64,000 nucleotides of DNA from Trinickia dinghuensis (GCF_003367175.1 NZ_QRGA01000016.1:186001-250000); one strand, 5' to 3'; positions 18,707 through 28,731 are shown, counted from the first letter of the stretch. Translations and numbers: made by a program. Notes: a model not told the origin generated them from the letters alone.

Positions 18707-19215
18707 GCCTCGTCCTCTTCTTCTTCGTCCTCGTCTTCGTCTTCATCGCCGCCGAGCTGTTCGAGCGCGACCGACAGGTTCGCCATTTCGACGGCCACGC
18801 GGGCGGCATCGCGGCCCTTTTCGGTCATGCGGGCGACGGCTTGCTCGTCGGATTCCGTCGTCAGCACGCCGTTGGCGACGGGGATGCCGAAGTCGAGCGC
18901 GATGCGCGAGACGCCGGCGCCGTTCTCGTTCGAAACGAGTTCGAAATGGTACGTTTCACCGCGGATGACGGCGCCGAGCGCGATCAGCGCGTCGAACTGG
19001 CCGCTCTCGGCCAGCTTTTGCAGCGCGAGCGGGATTTCGAGTGCGCCGGGCACGGTGACGAGCAGGACATCTTCGCCCGCGACGCCGAGACGCTCGAGCT
19101 CTTCGATGCAGGCATCGACCAAGCCGTTGCAGACGGGCTCGTTGAAACGCGATTGCACGATGCCGACGCGCAGGCCGTCGCCTTCGAGGTTCGGCTGGTA
19201 TTGTCCGATTTCCAT
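18703..19215 (-). CDS. ribH: 6,7-dimethyl-8-ribityllumazine synthase RibH
   Basis: A 170-residue enzyme of riboflavin synthesis. [40 protein letters not shown] and [27 protein letters not shown] are the substrate-binding segments (His in TYHFE). The C terminus has an unusual acidic tail of Asp/Glu residues (the last ~16 residues), which is expected to be disordered and is common in Burkholderia. It lies between ribB and nusB in one operon. Confidence 0.97.
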   Translation of the reverse strand: MEIGQYQPNLEGDGLRVGIVQSRFNEPVCNGLVDACIEELERLGVAGEDVLLVTVPGALEIPLALQKLAESGQFDALIALGAVIRGETYHFELVSNENGAGVSRIALDFGIPVANGVLTTESDEQAVARMTEKGRDAARVAVEMANLSVALEQLGGDEDEDEDEEEEDEA

Positions 19216-19279
19216 AAATGGTCCGTTAGGGTCCGTAGAAAGGGGTAAGAGGCGTCGTGCGCCGAGGTGCCGCCGGCGA

Positions 19280-20410
19280 TTATGCGCCAGGCCGCACGGG
19301 AGCGCCCGGCATCGGCACGAAACCCGTCACTTCGAGGCCGTAGCCCGACATGCTGCCGAGCCGGCGCGGGTTCGACAGCACTTGCATCTTGCCGACGTTC
19401 AGATCGCGCAGAATCTGCGCGCCGACGCCGTACGTCTTGAAATCGACGGGCCGGCGCTTGAGCTGCGCCGCCTTTTCTTCTTCGTCGAACGCCTTGAAGA
19501 CGTCGATCAGATGATCCTTCGTATCGCCGCAGTTGAGCATGACGATGACGCCGAGATCGCGATCTGCGATTTCCTTCATGGCGGCGTCGAGCGTCCACGA
19601 ATGGGTGGAAGTGCCCACTTCGAGCAAATCGAGCATGGACAGCGGCTCATGCACGCGCACGGGCGTTTCGCCGTCGGGCGTCGGCGTGCCGCGCACGAGG
19701 GCGAGGTGCGGCGAGCCGCTCGGCTGATCTTGATAGAGGATCGCGCGGAACGGGCCGCGCGCCGTGTGCATCGTGCGCTCGGCCACGCGCGTGACGATCG
19801 ACTCGGTGCGGCTGCGGTAGTGGATCAAATCGGCGATCGAGCCGAGCTTGAGATCGTGCTGGGCCGCGAATTCGATCAGATCGGGCAGGCGCGCCATCGT
19901 GCCGTCGTCCTTGATGATTTCGCAGATGACGGCGGCCGGCGTGAGCCCGGCGAGCGCCGTCAGATCGCAGCCCGCTTCCGTGTGGCCCGCGCGCACGAGC
20001 ACGCCGCCCGGTTGCGCCATGATCGGGAACACGTGCCCCGGCTGCACGATGTGCTCCGCCTTCGCATCGCGCGCGACGGCGGTGGCGATCGTGCGGGCGC
20101 GGTCGGCCGCCGAAATGCCGGTGGTGACGCCTTCGGCGGCTTCGATGCTGACCGTGAAGGCGGTACCGTACTGCGTGCCGTTGCGGTACGTCATGAGCGG
20201 CAGGTTCAGCTGCTTGCAGCGCTCCTGCGTCATCGTCAGACAAATCAGGCCGCGGCCGTAGCGGGCCATGAAATTGATCGCTTCCGGCGTGACGAAATCG
20301 GCCGCGAGCACCAGGTCGCCTTCGTTTTCGCGATCTTCTTCGTCGACGAGGATCACCATCCGGCCGGCTTTGAGTTCGGCGATGATCTCGGGAGTGGAGG
20401 CGAGAGACAT
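19280..20410 (-). CDS. ribB: 3,4-dihydroxy-2-butanone 4-phosphate synthase with degenerate RibA domain
   Basis: A 376-residue protein. The N-terminal ~200 residues are a complete Rib[21 protein letters not shown] carries the metal-binding acidic loop and [20 protein letters not shown] the active-site His-Glu. The C-terminal half has the GTP cyclohydrolase II fold but lacks its zinc-binding cysteine cluster: the segment after VRVHEPLS has no Cys. So this is probably the RibBX form with only the first activity, and RibA should be encoded elsewhere. It starts the ribB-ribH-nusB operon. Confidence 0.93.
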   Translation of the reverse strand: MSLASTPEIIAELKAGRMVILVDEEDRENEGDLVLAADFVTPEAINFMARYGRGLICLTMTQERCKQLNLPLMTYRNGTQYGTAFTVSIEAAEGVTTGISAADRARTIATAVARDAKAEHIVQPGHVFPIMAQPGGVLVRAGHTEAGCDLTALAGLTPAAVICEIIKDDGTMARLPDLIEFAAQHDLKLGSIADLIHYRSRTESIVTRVAERTMHTARGPFRAILYQDQPSGSPHLALVRGTPTPDGETPVRVHEPLSMLDLLEVGTSTHSWTLDAAMKEIADRDLGVIVMLNCGDTKDHLIDVFKAFDEEEKAAQLKRRPVDFKTYGVGAQILRDLNVGKMQVLSNPRRLGSMSGYGLEVTGFVPMPGAPVRPGA

Positions 20411-20551
20411 GTCGTTGAGTAGGTTCGGGAAAGCGCGTATTTTACGCCACGGCGGGCGGCGCGGCGCCCCAATCCGCGCTACGCGCGCGAAACATAGCGT
20501 TGCAAATCCCAAACTGCACTTCGGCCTTCGGCGCGATGGCCCCCGAAATCG

Positions 20552-21235
20552 TCAGGGTTCGCTCCAGAGACGCAACAGGTTGTGATAGCAGCCGACGAGA
20601 TTGCGCCGCGCGAGTTCGTCCGCATCGGTCGCGTTCAGGCGCTGAATGGCGTTGTCCATGTCGAACAGCAGGGCGCGTTGCGCGTCGCCGCGAACGAGGC
20701 TTTGCACCCACAGGAAGCTCGCGACGCGTGCGCCGCGGGTGACAGGCGTCACGCGGTGCACGCTCGCCGCAGGGTAGAGGACCATGTCGCCGGCCGGCAG
20801 CTTCACGGCGTGGGTGCCGTAAGTGTCTTCGATCACGAGTTCGCCGCCGTCGTATTCGTCGGGCGAGGAGAGGAACAGCGTGGCCGACACGTCGGTACGC
20901 AGCTTGATGCCGTTCGGGAGGACACGCACAGCACCGTCCACGTGATTGCCGAAGGTCATGCCGCCTTCGTAGCGGTTGAACAGCGGCGGATACACTTGGT
21001 TCGGCAATGCGGCGCTGATGAACAGCGGGTGGCGCTCGAGCGCGGCGAGCACCACATCGCCGAGTTCGCGCGCGATCGGCGTGTGCTCGGCGATCTGCTG
21101 GTTGCGCTTGACGGGGGCGCCCGAGTAGCCGGCCGTGGCGCGGCCGTCGACCCATGCATCGCCGGCGGCGTCGAGCCGGTTTCGCATGGCGCGGATCTGT
21201 TCGGCGTTCAGCACGCCCGGGATTTGCAGCAGCAT
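20552..21235 (-). CDS. Fe(II)/2-oxoglutarate-dependent PKHD hydroxylase (PiuC/YbiX-like)
   Basis: A 227-residue dioxygenase. The iron ligands are seen in GNHVDGAVR (His-x-Asp) and [13 protein letters not shown] (distal His, and the Arg for 2-oxoglutarate). The C-terminal [15 protein letters not shown] is typical. E. coli YbiX and Pseudomonas PiuC are encoded beside the Fiu/PiuA catecholate receptor, as here, where it lies 97 bases downstream of a receptor gene. The exact substrate in iron acquisition is unknown. Confidence 0.93.
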   Translation of the reverse strand: MLLQIPGVLNAEQIRAMRNRLDAAGDAWVDGRATAGYSGAPVKRNQQIAEHTPIARELGDVVLAALERHPLFISAALPNQVYPPLFNRYEGGMTFGNHVDGAVRVLPNGIKLRTDVSATLFLSSPDEYDGGELVIEDTYGTHAVKLPAGDMVLYPAASVHRVTPVTRGARVASFLWVQSLVRGDAQRALLFDMDNAIQRLNATDADELARRNLVGCYHNLLRLWSEP

Positions 21236-21332
21236 GGCGATATTTCCTTTACATGTCTAGGCGTGCTGGGTGTTCGGGCATGCCGGGCGCCGCTCGCCAA
21301 AGGCGCGCCCGGTACGCCTTGCGGCCGCTTCC

Positions 21333-23552
21333 TCAAAGCCGGTATTCGAACGTCGCGAGCAGCGTACGGCCGATGCCCGGCACCGAGCGGCCGCCGTCGG
21401 ACTGGATCAGCGCGTCGTAGTAGAACTTGTTGGTCAGGTTGAGCAGGTTCAGGCGCGCGTCCCACTTCTTTGCGTGATAGGCGGCCATCGCATCCCAGCG
21501 CGTGTAGCCGCCCACTTGCACGAAATTCGTGTTCGCGGCATAGCGTGCCGACATGTACGTCGGGCCGCCGCCGATCTCCCAATGCGGCGTGAGATTGTAA
21601 GTGGTCCACAGCGTCAGCGTATTGCGCGGCGTATTGGCCGGCGTGTTCCCTTGGGTGCCGTCGAGCGCGCGCAGGATTGTCGCGTCCAAGTACGTGTATC
21701 CGCCGAACACCTGCCAGTTCGGCAGAATGTGGCCCGTCACGCCCGCCTGGAAGCCGCGCACGCGAATATCGCCGTCTAGCGTGTATTCGGACGAAGACAA
21801 TTGCGTGCGCGCGTTGTCCATCTCTTCCTGGAACAGTGCCGACGTCACCGAGAGATTCCCGTCGAGCAGATCCCACTTGCCGCCCACCTCGTACGACTTG
21901 GTGTGCTCCGGGGCGAGGTTCTGCGTGAAGTTCGTGACCGTCAGCGCTTCGAGCGACGGGTCGAACGACGTTCCGTACGAGAAGTAGTACGACTGCCAAT
22001 CGGTGGGCTGGTAGATCACCCCGGCGCGCACGCTCGTGAAGTCGTTCGTCTGATTCGTATAGCCCGGTGCGTTGATCGTGTTGCTGATGTGCGCTTGGAA
22101 GCGATCCCAGCGCAGGCCGCCGATGACCTTCCAGTGCTGGCCGAGCGAGATCGTATCGTTCACATAAGTGGCGAGCGACGTCGCGCCGGACGAGGCATAG
22201 TTGCCGATCGACTGCGTGACGTTCGACGGCGTGCTCTCGTACACGGGATCGAGGAGGGAAACGATGGGCAGATTGTTGCGGATGTAGGCCTGGTTGCTAT
22301 AGCTCTCGTAGCCGATCTCGGCGCCGGCGATCAAGTCGTGGCGGATCGGCCCCGTATTGAATGTGTAGCGGACCATCGAGTCGTTGCTGATCGAGCGGTT
22401 CTGGATCACCCGGTCGTGGCTCTGCAACTGCACGTAGAGATCTTGCAGCGGCAGGGAAGTGAAGTTGCCGCTCGACAGTGCCGTGCTCGAGGCCGTCGGC
22501 CCTGTGAGCACGGCATGCGCGGCCGTCTCGCGCGCGTCGGTCGTCGAGTGGGAAATCTGTGTCTGGTTCGACACCGACAGAGCATCGGAGATCTTATGTT
22601 CGACGCGCGCCCTTAGAGATTGCACGTCCTGGATCGTGCGGTCGTCGGTCAGCCCGTAATAGGTGTGCATCGACGGCGCGAACGCATGGCCGTCGATCGC
22701 CTGCACGCCGTAGTCGGGCATGTCGTAGTTGTGCTGGATCAGCGCGGAGATCGTGACTTCGGTGGGCGTGCCGATCCCGAACCGGACCGACGGCGCGATG
22801 CCGTAGTCCTTGTTCTTCATCTCGTCGCGCGTCGAGCCGAGCGATTGGCCGAATGCATCGACGCGGAAGGCGGCGGTGTCCGTCAGCGGGTGGTTCAAAT
22901 CGACGGAAGTCCGATAACGATCGCTGGTGCCGATCGTCGTCGAGATTTCTCCCGACGCTTTGAGGCTCGGCTGTTTGCTGACTTGATCAATCACCCCGCC
23001 GGTCGAGCCCCGGCCGAACAGCATCGACGAAGGGCCGTACAGCACGTCGATCGATTCCAGGTCGAACGTATCGCGGTAGTACTGGTTGCGATCTCTGAAG
23101 CCGTCGAGGTAGATGTCGTTCTGCGCGGTGAAGCCGCGCAGATTGATGTTGTTGCCGATCTGACCGCCCTCGGCACCGCCGATCGTGATGCCCGGCGCGT
23201 TGCGCAAGCTGTCCTGGAACGACGTTGCGCCTTGCGATTGCATGAGCGCTTGGTTGATCACCGTGACCGATTGCGCGATGTCGCGCTGGGCCGTCGGCAC
23301 CTTCGCCCCGACCATCGATTTGTCGGTGATGAAGTCGTCGTGCGTTTGGGTGCTGTTGACCGTGACGGTGGGCAGCGTCGTATTGGTTGCGGAAGGCGCT
23401 TGCGGCTTGGGCGCGGCAGTGTCCGCCTGCCGAGGGCTGTTGGGAGGGTTCGGCTCCGTTGAAGCCTGTGCGTGGGCAGCGAGAGGAAGCGCCGTGACAT
23501 GTAGCGCGAACGCCAGTTGGAGCGCCCGCGCGAGCGGCGTCTTGGTCAGCAT
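21333..23552 (-). CDS. TonB-dependent siderophore receptor (Fiu/PiuA-like)
   Basis: A 739-residue outer-membrane receptor. A signal peptide (residues 1-29, cleavage after AHA) is followed by a TonB-box-like segment (TVTVNSTQT), a plug domain (DIAQSVTVINQALMQSQ, then INLRGFTAQNDIYLDGFRD, then IDVLYGPSSMLFGRGSTGG) and a barrel ending in an aromatic-x-aromatic pattern (LLATFEYRL). It is preceded by a Fur box and followed by the PKHD hydroxylase gene. It probably imports catecholate siderophores or their monomers. Confidence 0.94.
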   Translation of the reverse strand: MLTKTPLARALQLAFALHVTALPLAAHAQASTEPNPPNSPRQADTAAPKPQAPSATNTTLPTVTVNSTQTHDDFITDKSMVGAKVPTAQRDIAQSVTVINQALMQSQGATSFQDSLRNAPGITIGGAEGGQIGNNINLRGFTAQNDIYLDGFRDRNQYYRDTFDLESIDVLYGPSSMLFGRGSTGGVIDQVSKQPSLKASGEISTTIGTSDRYRTSVDLNHPLTDTAAFRVDAFGQSLGSTRDEMKNKDYGIAPSVRFGIGTPTEVTISALIQHNYDMPDYGVQAIDGHAFAPSMHTYYGLTDDRTIQDVQSLRARVEHKISDALSVSNQTQISHSTTDARETAAHAVLTGPTASSTALSSGNFTSLPLQDLYVQLQSHDRVIQNRSISNDSMVRYTFNTGPIRHDLIAGAEIGYESYSNQAYIRNNLPIVSLLDPVYESTPSNVTQSIGNYASSGATSLATYVNDTISLGQHWKVIGGLRWDRFQAHISNTINAPGYTNQTNDFTSVRAGVIYQPTDWQSYYFSYGTSFDPSLEALTVTNFTQNLAPEHTKSYEVGGKWDLLDGNLSVTSALFQEEMDNARTQLSSSEYTLDGDIRVRGFQAGVTGHILPNWQVFGGYTYLDATILRALDGTQGNTPANTPRNTLTLWTTYNLTPHWEIGGGPTYMSARYAANTNFVQVGGYTRWDAMAAYHAKKWDARLNLLNLTNKFYYDALIQSDGGRSVPGIGRTLLATFEYRL

Positions 23553-23653
23553 GTAGAAAACCCCTGTGTCGATGTTTGGCTCCCGCCATCCGTGTGCGGC
23601 GGGGCGTTTTGGTGTGGGCAGCGCTTTCCGCGGTAGCCGGATTATGCTAATAC

Positions 23654-23672
23654 AAATGAGAATGATTAGCAT
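23654..23672 (-). promoter_or_regulatory. Fur box upstream of the siderophore receptor
   Basis: AAATGAGAATGATTAGCAT keeps most positions of the 19-bp Fur consensus (GATAATGAT-A-ATCATTATC) and lies about 100 bases upstream of the receptor start. Iron repression of the receptor and hydroxylase is the natural inference. Confidence 0.85.
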
Positions 23673-23990
23673 TACATATGTCTGCGACAGTGACAAGACA
23701 AATGTGGATCGACCCTTCCAGCTTGTCGGGACGGGACAACGGAGGTAGGGGTAGTGCAGGCAGTAGGGCGGTCATGCCCTCGGCGGCGGCTAACCGGCGC
23801 TTATGAGGAGGCGTGCAGACCGAGATCGTGCAATTGCGGTGACATGTATGACCCGCATCTTGGACACTTTTGCCAGCCGGCGGCTGGCATTCGAGCGAGC
23901 TATGTCATCGGCCGTAATAAACCGTAGCAAGCTTTTACAACTAGAATGCTCGGCGTTCGTATCATCGTCGCCGAATCAAGAGGAGCAAAG

Positions 23991-24197
23991 ATGAAAGCGA
24001 ACAAGTTGTTGATACTGACATTGGCGGTGGGCACAATTTCGTGCGCGTCTCTCACGGGGTGCATCGTTGCGCCTGTGCCGGCCCAGGTGACGATCGGCTG
24101 GCATGGTGATCGCTATTGGGACGGGCATCGCTATTGGGAGCGCCGCGATTGGGAAGCACGGCATCACGAAGGATACGATCAGCGCCAGCAGTACTAA
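23991..24197 (+). CDS. small exported YXWGXW-type lipoprotein
   Basis: A 68-residue protein with a signal peptide and an LTGC lipobox (Cys about residue 24). The mature part is rich in Trp, Tyr, Arg and His (DRYWDGHRYWERRDWEARHHEG), resembling YXWGXW-repeat proteins of proteobacteria, whose function is unknown. A strong AAGAGGAGCAAAG site precedes the ATG. A second tiny exported protein follows. Confidence 0.75.
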   Translation: MKANKLLILTLAVGTISCASLTGCIVAPVPAQVTIGWHGDRYWDGHRYWERRDWEARHHEGYDQRQQY

Positions 24198-24262
24198 TCG
24201 ACTAGCGGCACCCTCGATCTCCTTGCTCCCGTTATCGAATCCAACCTAATGAGGATATGAAA

Positions 24263-24403
24263 ATGAAGACCCTTCTGAAAACGATCATCTTGGCCGCCGT
24301 TGCGACGGCCGTGCTCGCTCCGGCCATCGCCGAGGCGCATCCCCACCGTGTGTGCCATTGGGATAACCACCATCACCATCGCATTTGCCACATGGTGCGG
24401 TAA
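24263..24403 (+). CDS. tiny exported His-rich peptide
   Basis: A 46-residue frame. A signal peptide ending in AIAEA leaves a mature peptide of about 21 residues with eight His and two Cys, arranged almost symmetrically (RVCHW, then HHHH, then RICHM). GAGG lies eight bases before the ATG at 24263. The composition suggests metal binding; this is inference. Similar tiny His-rich exported peptides occur in Burkholderia, but no function is known to me. Confidence 0.65.
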   Translation: MKTLLKTIILAAVATAVLAPAIAEAHPHRVCHWDNHHHHRICHMVR

Positions 24404-24424
24404 TCACCCAACGCCAAGCGGGCG

Positions 24425-25966
24425 TCAGTCGATCGCCGCGTGCGAAGCGACGTCGCCCGGCGAAGGCGCATGGGGAGAGCGAATCAACACGAGCAGCGGG
24501 ATGGCGACCAGCGTGGCGACGAACATCAGCTTGAAGTCGTCCACATAGGCGATCATGGCGGACTGTTGCGTGATGCCTTGATCGAGTATCGCCATGCCGA
24601 GCCTCGAACTCGAAGCCAGCATGCTCTGAACGGTCGGATCGAAGACGGTCACGTGAGCGGCGAGGTTGGCATGCGACACCTGCGTGTAGCGTGTCAGCAG
24701 CGTCTGCACGATCGAGATGCCGATGCTGCTGCCGATGTTGCGCATCAGGCTGTAGGTGGCGGTGCCGTCCGCGCGCAGCTCGGCCGTCAGCGTCGAAAAC
24801 GTGAGCGTGCTGAGCGGGACGAACACGAGACCGAGCCCGAAGCCTTGGACCACCCCGGGCCACACGATGTCCGATGGCGACAGCACGATCGTGTAATGCA
24901 TCATCTGCCATAACGCGAGTGCGGAAATGCTCATGCCGGCGAGCAGGATCAGCCGGGCATCGACGCGCCGCAGCAGCTTGCCGGCAAGCAGCATCGCCAC
25001 CATCGTTCCGGCGCCGCTCGGCGCCGTGACGAGTCCCGCTGTCGCGACCGGATAGCCCATCAAGTTCTGCAGCATCGGCGGAATCAACGCGCGCGTGGCG
25101 TAGAGCACGGCGCCGACCACGAAGATGAAGAACGTGCCGACCGCGAAGTTCGGGTCGCGCAGCAGCTCGCGCTTGAAGAACGACACTTTGCCGGCCGTGG
25201 CCGTATGCACGACGAAGAACGCGAAGCTGACGGAGGCGAGCAGCGCCTCGATGACGATCTCCTTCGACCCGAACCAGTCGAGCTGCTCGCCGCGATCGAG
25301 CATCGCTTGCAGCGCGCCGATCGCGAGGGCGAGCGTCGCGAAACCGAACGTATCGAACGCGATCCCGCGCTTGGGCTCCTTGGCAGGGAGGAATGCCGCG
25401 ACGCCGGCCAGCGCGAGCACCCCGATCGGCAAGTTGATGAAGAACACCCAGCGCCACGAGTAACTCTCGGTGAGCCAGCCGCCAAGCGTGGGCCCGATGA
25501 TCGGGCCGACCATCACGCCCATCCCCCAAACCGCCATCGCCTGGCCTTGCTTTTCTCGGGGATTGACGTCGAGCAGAATCGATTGCGAGAGCGGAACGAG
25601 CGCGGCCCCGAAAACCCCTTGCAGCAGCCGCGACAAGACTATTTGCGCGACGGTCTCCGACAGGCCGCACAACGCCGATGCGATGGTGAAGCCCACGACC
25701 GAGATCGTCAGCAGGCGCTTCACGGTGAGGCGATCCGATAACCAGCCCGTGAGCGGCGTCGCGATCGCCGCGGCGACGATATAGGACGTCAGCACCCACG
25801 TGATCTCGTCTTGCGACGCCGACAAGCTGCCCTGCATATGCGGGAGCGCCACGTTTGCGATCGTGCTGTCGAGCGTCTGCATCAGCGTCGCGAGCATGAT
25901 CGAAACGGTCAGCATCGGCCGGTTCAGCGGCGGGTTCCGCCCGGCGGCGGAAAGCGGTTCGTTCAA
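24425..25966 (-). CDS. DHA2-family multidrug efflux MFS transporter (EmrB-like)
   Basis: A 513-residue inner-membrane drug/proton antiporter with about 14 membrane segments. LATLMQTLDSTIANVALPHMQGSL and the motif GWLSDRLTVKRL, then ILLDVNPREKQGQAMAVWGMG and GPIIGPTLGGWL, are DHA2 signatures. The start is taken as the TTG at 25966, preceded by GGAG seven bases away. The frame is open to a TTG at 26008, but that one has no binding site. It is divergent from a MarR gene, the usual efflux/regulator arrangement. Confidence 0.92.
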   Translation of the reverse strand: MNEPLSAAGRNPPLNRPMLTVSIMLATLMQTLDSTIANVALPHMQGSLSASQDEITWVLTSYIVAAAIATPLTGWLSDRLTVKRLLTISVVGFTIASALCGLSETVAQIVLSRLLQGVFGAALVPLSQSILLDVNPREKQGQAMAVWGMGVMVGPIIGPTLGGWLTESYSWRWVFFINLPIGVLALAGVAAFLPAKEPKRGIAFDTFGFATLALAIGALQAMLDRGEQLDWFGSKEIVIEALLASVSFAFFVVHTATAGKVSFFKRELLRDPNFAVGTFFIFVVGAVLYATRALIPPMLQNLMGYPVATAGLVTAPSGAGTMVAMLLAGKLLRRVDARLILLAGMSISALALWQMMHYTIVLSPSDIVWPGVVQGFGLGLVFVPLSTLTFSTLTAELRADGTATYSLMRNIGSSIGISIVQTLLTRYTQVSHANLAAHVTVFDPTVQSMLASSSRLGMAILDQGITQQSAMIAYVDDFKLMFVATLVAIPLLVLIRSPHAPSPGDVASHAAID

Positions 25967-26012
25967 CGTGAGTCTCCGGCGATCGCCCGGCGCTTGCGCG
26001 ATCTTCAATTAG

Positions 26013-26024
26013 TAAGCATGCTTA
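26013..26024. promoter_or_regulatory. MarR-type palindromic operator
   Basis: TAAGCATGCTTA is a perfect 12-bp palindrome within a longer imperfect one, located between the efflux gene and the divergent MarR gene. MarR regulators typically bind such sites; binding here is inferred. Confidence 0.65.
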
Positions 26025-26111
26025 TTATAAATTAGCCTATGTGATGTGTCGTGAGCGGTGTCGTGACCGGCAGTCGCAGAGTGGATCGACTCGCTCCCCT
26101 ATAATTCGGGC

Positions 26112-26561
26112 ATGGACAAGAGCTACGAGAGCCGGCTGAACTTTTTGATTACCGACGCGGGGCGGTTGTGCGGGCGTCTCTACGACAAACGTGCGAAGCG
26201 GCTCGGGCTCACGCGCGCGCAAAGCCGCGTGGTCGCGTACCTGACGTGGAAGGGCGAGATGAACCAGGCGCGTCTCGCCGAGCTCCTGGAAATCACGCCG
26301 ATCTCGCTGACTCGTCTGCTCGACCGGATGGAAGGGTATGGCTGGGTGGAGCGGGTGGCGAGCGGCGAGGACCGCCGCGCATTCGTGATTCGCTTGACGC
26401 GCAAGGCGCGAACGATTTTCCCGCGCGTGTTGCAGGTGGGGGACGAAGTGGCGGAGGAAGGGTTTCGCGGGCTATCGACCGCTGAGCGCGAGACGTTGAT
26501 CCATCTGCTGCAGCGCGTCCGAAACAACTTCGGCGAAAGTATCGGCGAAGGCGTCGAATAG
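26112..26561 (+). CDS. MarR-family transcriptional regulator
   Basis: A 149-residue winged-helix protein. LTRAQSRVVAYLTWKGEMNQARLAELLEITPISLTRLLDRMEGYGWVERVASGEDRRAFVIRLT is the DNA-binding helix-turn-helix and wing. It is divergent from the DHA2 pump, which it probably represses through the TAAGCATGCTTA site. The effector is unknown. Confidence 0.93.
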   Translation: MDKSYESRLNFLITDAGRLCGRLYDKRAKRLGLTRAQSRVVAYLTWKGEMNQARLAELLEITPISLTRLLDRMEGYGWVERVASGEDRRAFVIRLTRKARTIFPRVLQVGDEVAEEGFRGLSTAERETLIHLLQRVRNNFGESIGEGVE

Positions 26562-26859
26562 CGGATCGAAGGTACCTCGCGCGCCTCGATGCGGGCGCGG
26601 GCCGCGAGCCGCGACGGCTTTCCTCCGATGGATCGATGCCGGCTCCAAGCGTACCGCTTCCGACCCCGTGAGAGGTGGCCTACACTTGAATTCAACCGCG
26701 TGGGCTTGCATTGAGCCGCGCCGTCAAATGGGGTCGAACGGGCTTTTCCCAAGTCGACCGGCATCCATCGCAAGCACCTCGCGGTCGCGTTCGGCGGCGA
26801 CCGAGGGCCTCGCATCGTCTCCGAGCATATTCAACCGCAAACCTCCACGGAGGCGGTTT

Positions 26860-27438
26860 ATGAATAGTAAGTTCTCGAACCCGGCACCGCTCGGTCTCGC
26901 CGGTTTTGCATTCACCACCTGGATGCTGAGCATGGTGAACGCCGGTTGGTACGGCTCCGATGCATTGGGCCTCGTGCTCGCGCTGGCGTTCGCCTTCGGC
27001 GGCACGGCGCAGATGATCGCCGGCGTCCTCGAATATCCGCGCGGCAACACACTGGCCATGGTGGCGTTCCTCAGTTACGGCGCCTTCTGGTGGTCGTTCG
27101 CGCTATTCGCGGCATTCCTAGGCACGAAGGTGCCGGAATCGTTCGTCGGCTGGTATCTGCTGGTATGGGGCGTGTTCACGTTCTATATGTGGGTCGCCTC
27201 GCTCCATACGAGCACGTCCGTGCAAGTCGTGTTCCTCTCGCTTTGGATCACCTATCTGCTGTTGGCGATCGGCGCATGGACCGGATCGGCCTTGGCCACG
27301 CAAATCGGCGGCTATACGGGCTTGGTGACGGCGGTGCTGGCGTTCTATGCTTCGGCGGCCATGGTCATCAATGAAAGCCTCGGCCATACCGTGCTTCCGA
27401 CCCACGATTGGGCGCAAGCTCATCCTCACGCGGCGTAG
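26860..27438 (+). CDS. satP: acetate/succinate transporter SatP (GPR1/FUN34/YaaH)
   Basis: A 192-residue protein with six membrane segments. NPAPLGLAGFAFTTWMLSMVNAGW carries the NPAPLGL family signature and GGTAQMIAGVLEYPRGNTLAMVAFLSYGAFWWSFA the second. The ATG at 26860 begins the family sequence; the open frame upstream does not belong. It transports acetate and succinate with protons in E. coli. It is convergent with the amt gene. Confidence 0.93.
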   Translation: MNSKFSNPAPLGLAGFAFTTWMLSMVNAGWYGSDALGLVLALAFAFGGTAQMIAGVLEYPRGNTLAMVAFLSYGAFWWSFALFAAFLGTKVPESFVGWYLLVWGVFTFYMWVASLHTSTSVQVVFLSLWITYLLLAIGAWTGSALATQIGGYTGLVTAVLAFYASAAMVINESLGHTVLPTHDWAQAHPHAA

Positions 27439-27528
27439 CCGCGCAACGTCGATTCGGCGATAGCCGGCAAAGTGGCGCGCGACGGGACAACCCGATCGCG
27501 CGCCGAAAATCGAGAAAACGACGATCCT

Positions 27529-28731
27529 TCAAACCACCGTTTCGCGTTCCGGTGTCGCGCTGATCTTGTGGAGCGAGAGATCGGCGCCGTCGAATTCGCT
27601 TTCGTCGTCGAGGCGAATCCCCACGGTCGCCCGCAGGATGCCATAGACGATCGCGCCGCCGGCCGTCGCGACGACGATGGCCGCCAGCGTGCCGAGCACC
27701 TGTGCGATCAGCGATACGCCACCTGCGCCGCCGAGCGCTTTCGCGCCGAAAATGCCCGCGGCGATGCCGCCCCAGGCGCCGCACATGCCGTGCAGCGGCC
27801 ACACGCCGAGGACGTCGTCGATCTTCCAGCGGTTTTGCACGCAGGTGAACATGTAGACGAACAGCACCCCGGCGATCACACCGGTCACGAGCGCGCCGAT
27901 CGGGTGCATGACGTCGGACCCGGCACAGACGGCGACGAGTCCCGCGAGCGGGCCGTTGTAGGCGAAGCCCGGGTCGTTGCGTCCGGCGAGCCAGGCGGCC
28001 AGCGTGCCGCCGACCATCGCCATCAGCGAGTTGACGGCGACGAGCCCGCTGATCTTGTCGATCGTCTGCGCGCTCATGACGTTGAAGCCGAACCAGCCCA
28101 CGGCGAGCACCCAAGCGCCCAATGCCAAGAACGGGATGTTCGACGGCGGGTGCGCCGCGATTCGCCCGTCGCGGTGATAGCGTCCGCGGCGCGCGCCGAG
28201 CAGCAGCACGGCGGGCAACGCCACCCAGCCGCCGAACGCATGCACGACGACCGAGCCCGCGAAATCGTGGAACGGCGCGCCGAGGGTTGCGGTCAGCCAG
28301 GTTTGGATGCCGAACCGGTCGTTCCAGGCGATGCCTTCGAAGAACGGATAGACGAAGCCGACGAGAATGAACGTCGCGCATAGTTGCGGGTTGAACTTCG
28401 CCCGCTCGGCGATGCCGCCCGAAACGATCGCGGGGATGGCCGCGGCAAACGTCAGCAGGAAGAAGAAGCGCACGAGGGCATAGCCGTTGTGCTCCGCGAG
28501 CGTGGTCGCGTTGCCGAAGAATTGGACCCCGTAGGCGATCGTGTAGCCGATGAAGAAGTACGCGATGGTCGACACCGCGAAATCGACGAGGATCTTGACG
28601 AGTGCATTGACCTGGTTCTTCTTGCGAACCGTGCCAAGCTCGAGGAACGCGAAGCCTGCATGCATCGCGAGCACCATGCCGGCGCCCAGCAGCAGGAACA
28701 GAGTGTCGCTGCCCGATTTCAGGTCATTCAT
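27529..28731 (-). CDS. amt: ammonium transporter Amt
   Basis: A 400-residue inner-membrane channel with 11 segments. GSDTLFLLLGAGMVLAMHAGFAFLELGTVRKKN at the start, DFAGSVVVHAFGGW (conserved Asp and first pore His), and VWPLHGMCGAWGGIAAG (second pore His region) are typical. No glnK precedes it, unlike the usual pair. A sigma-54 promoter and NtrC-like sites lie just upstream, consistent with induction by nitrogen limitation. Confidence 0.95.
   Translation of the reverse strand: MNDLKSGSDTLFLLLGAGMVLAMHAGFAFLELGTVRKKNQVNALVKILVDFAVSTIAYFFIGYTIAYGVQFFGNATTLAEHNGYALVRFFFLLTFAAAIPAIVSGGIAERAKFNPQLCATFILVGFVYPFFEGIAWNDRFGIQTWLTATLGAPFHDFAGSVVVHAFGGWVALPAVLLLGARRGRYHRDGRIAAHPPSNIPFLALGAWVLAVGWFGFNVMSAQTIDKISGLVAVNSLMAMVGGTLAAWLAGRNDPGFAYNGPLAGLVAVCAGSDVMHPIGALVTGVIAGVLFVYMFTCVQNRWKIDDVLGVWPLHGMCGAWGGIAAGIFGAKALGGAGGVSLIAQVLGTLAAIVVATAGGAIVYGILRATVGIRLDDESEFDGADLSLHKISATPERETVV

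Noticed and set aside
18827-20422. 531-residue open frame opposite ribH/ribB
   Set aside because: Frame-mirror of two conserved genes in GC-rich DNA; no motif or start signal.
20411-20551. possible FMN riboswitch upstream of ribB
   Set aside because: The conserved AGGGT-type elements of the FMN aptamer are not present in the region.
24285-25799. 504-residue frame inside the efflux gene
   Set aside because: Out-of-frame shadow with RRR/RDR-type composition typical of high GC content.
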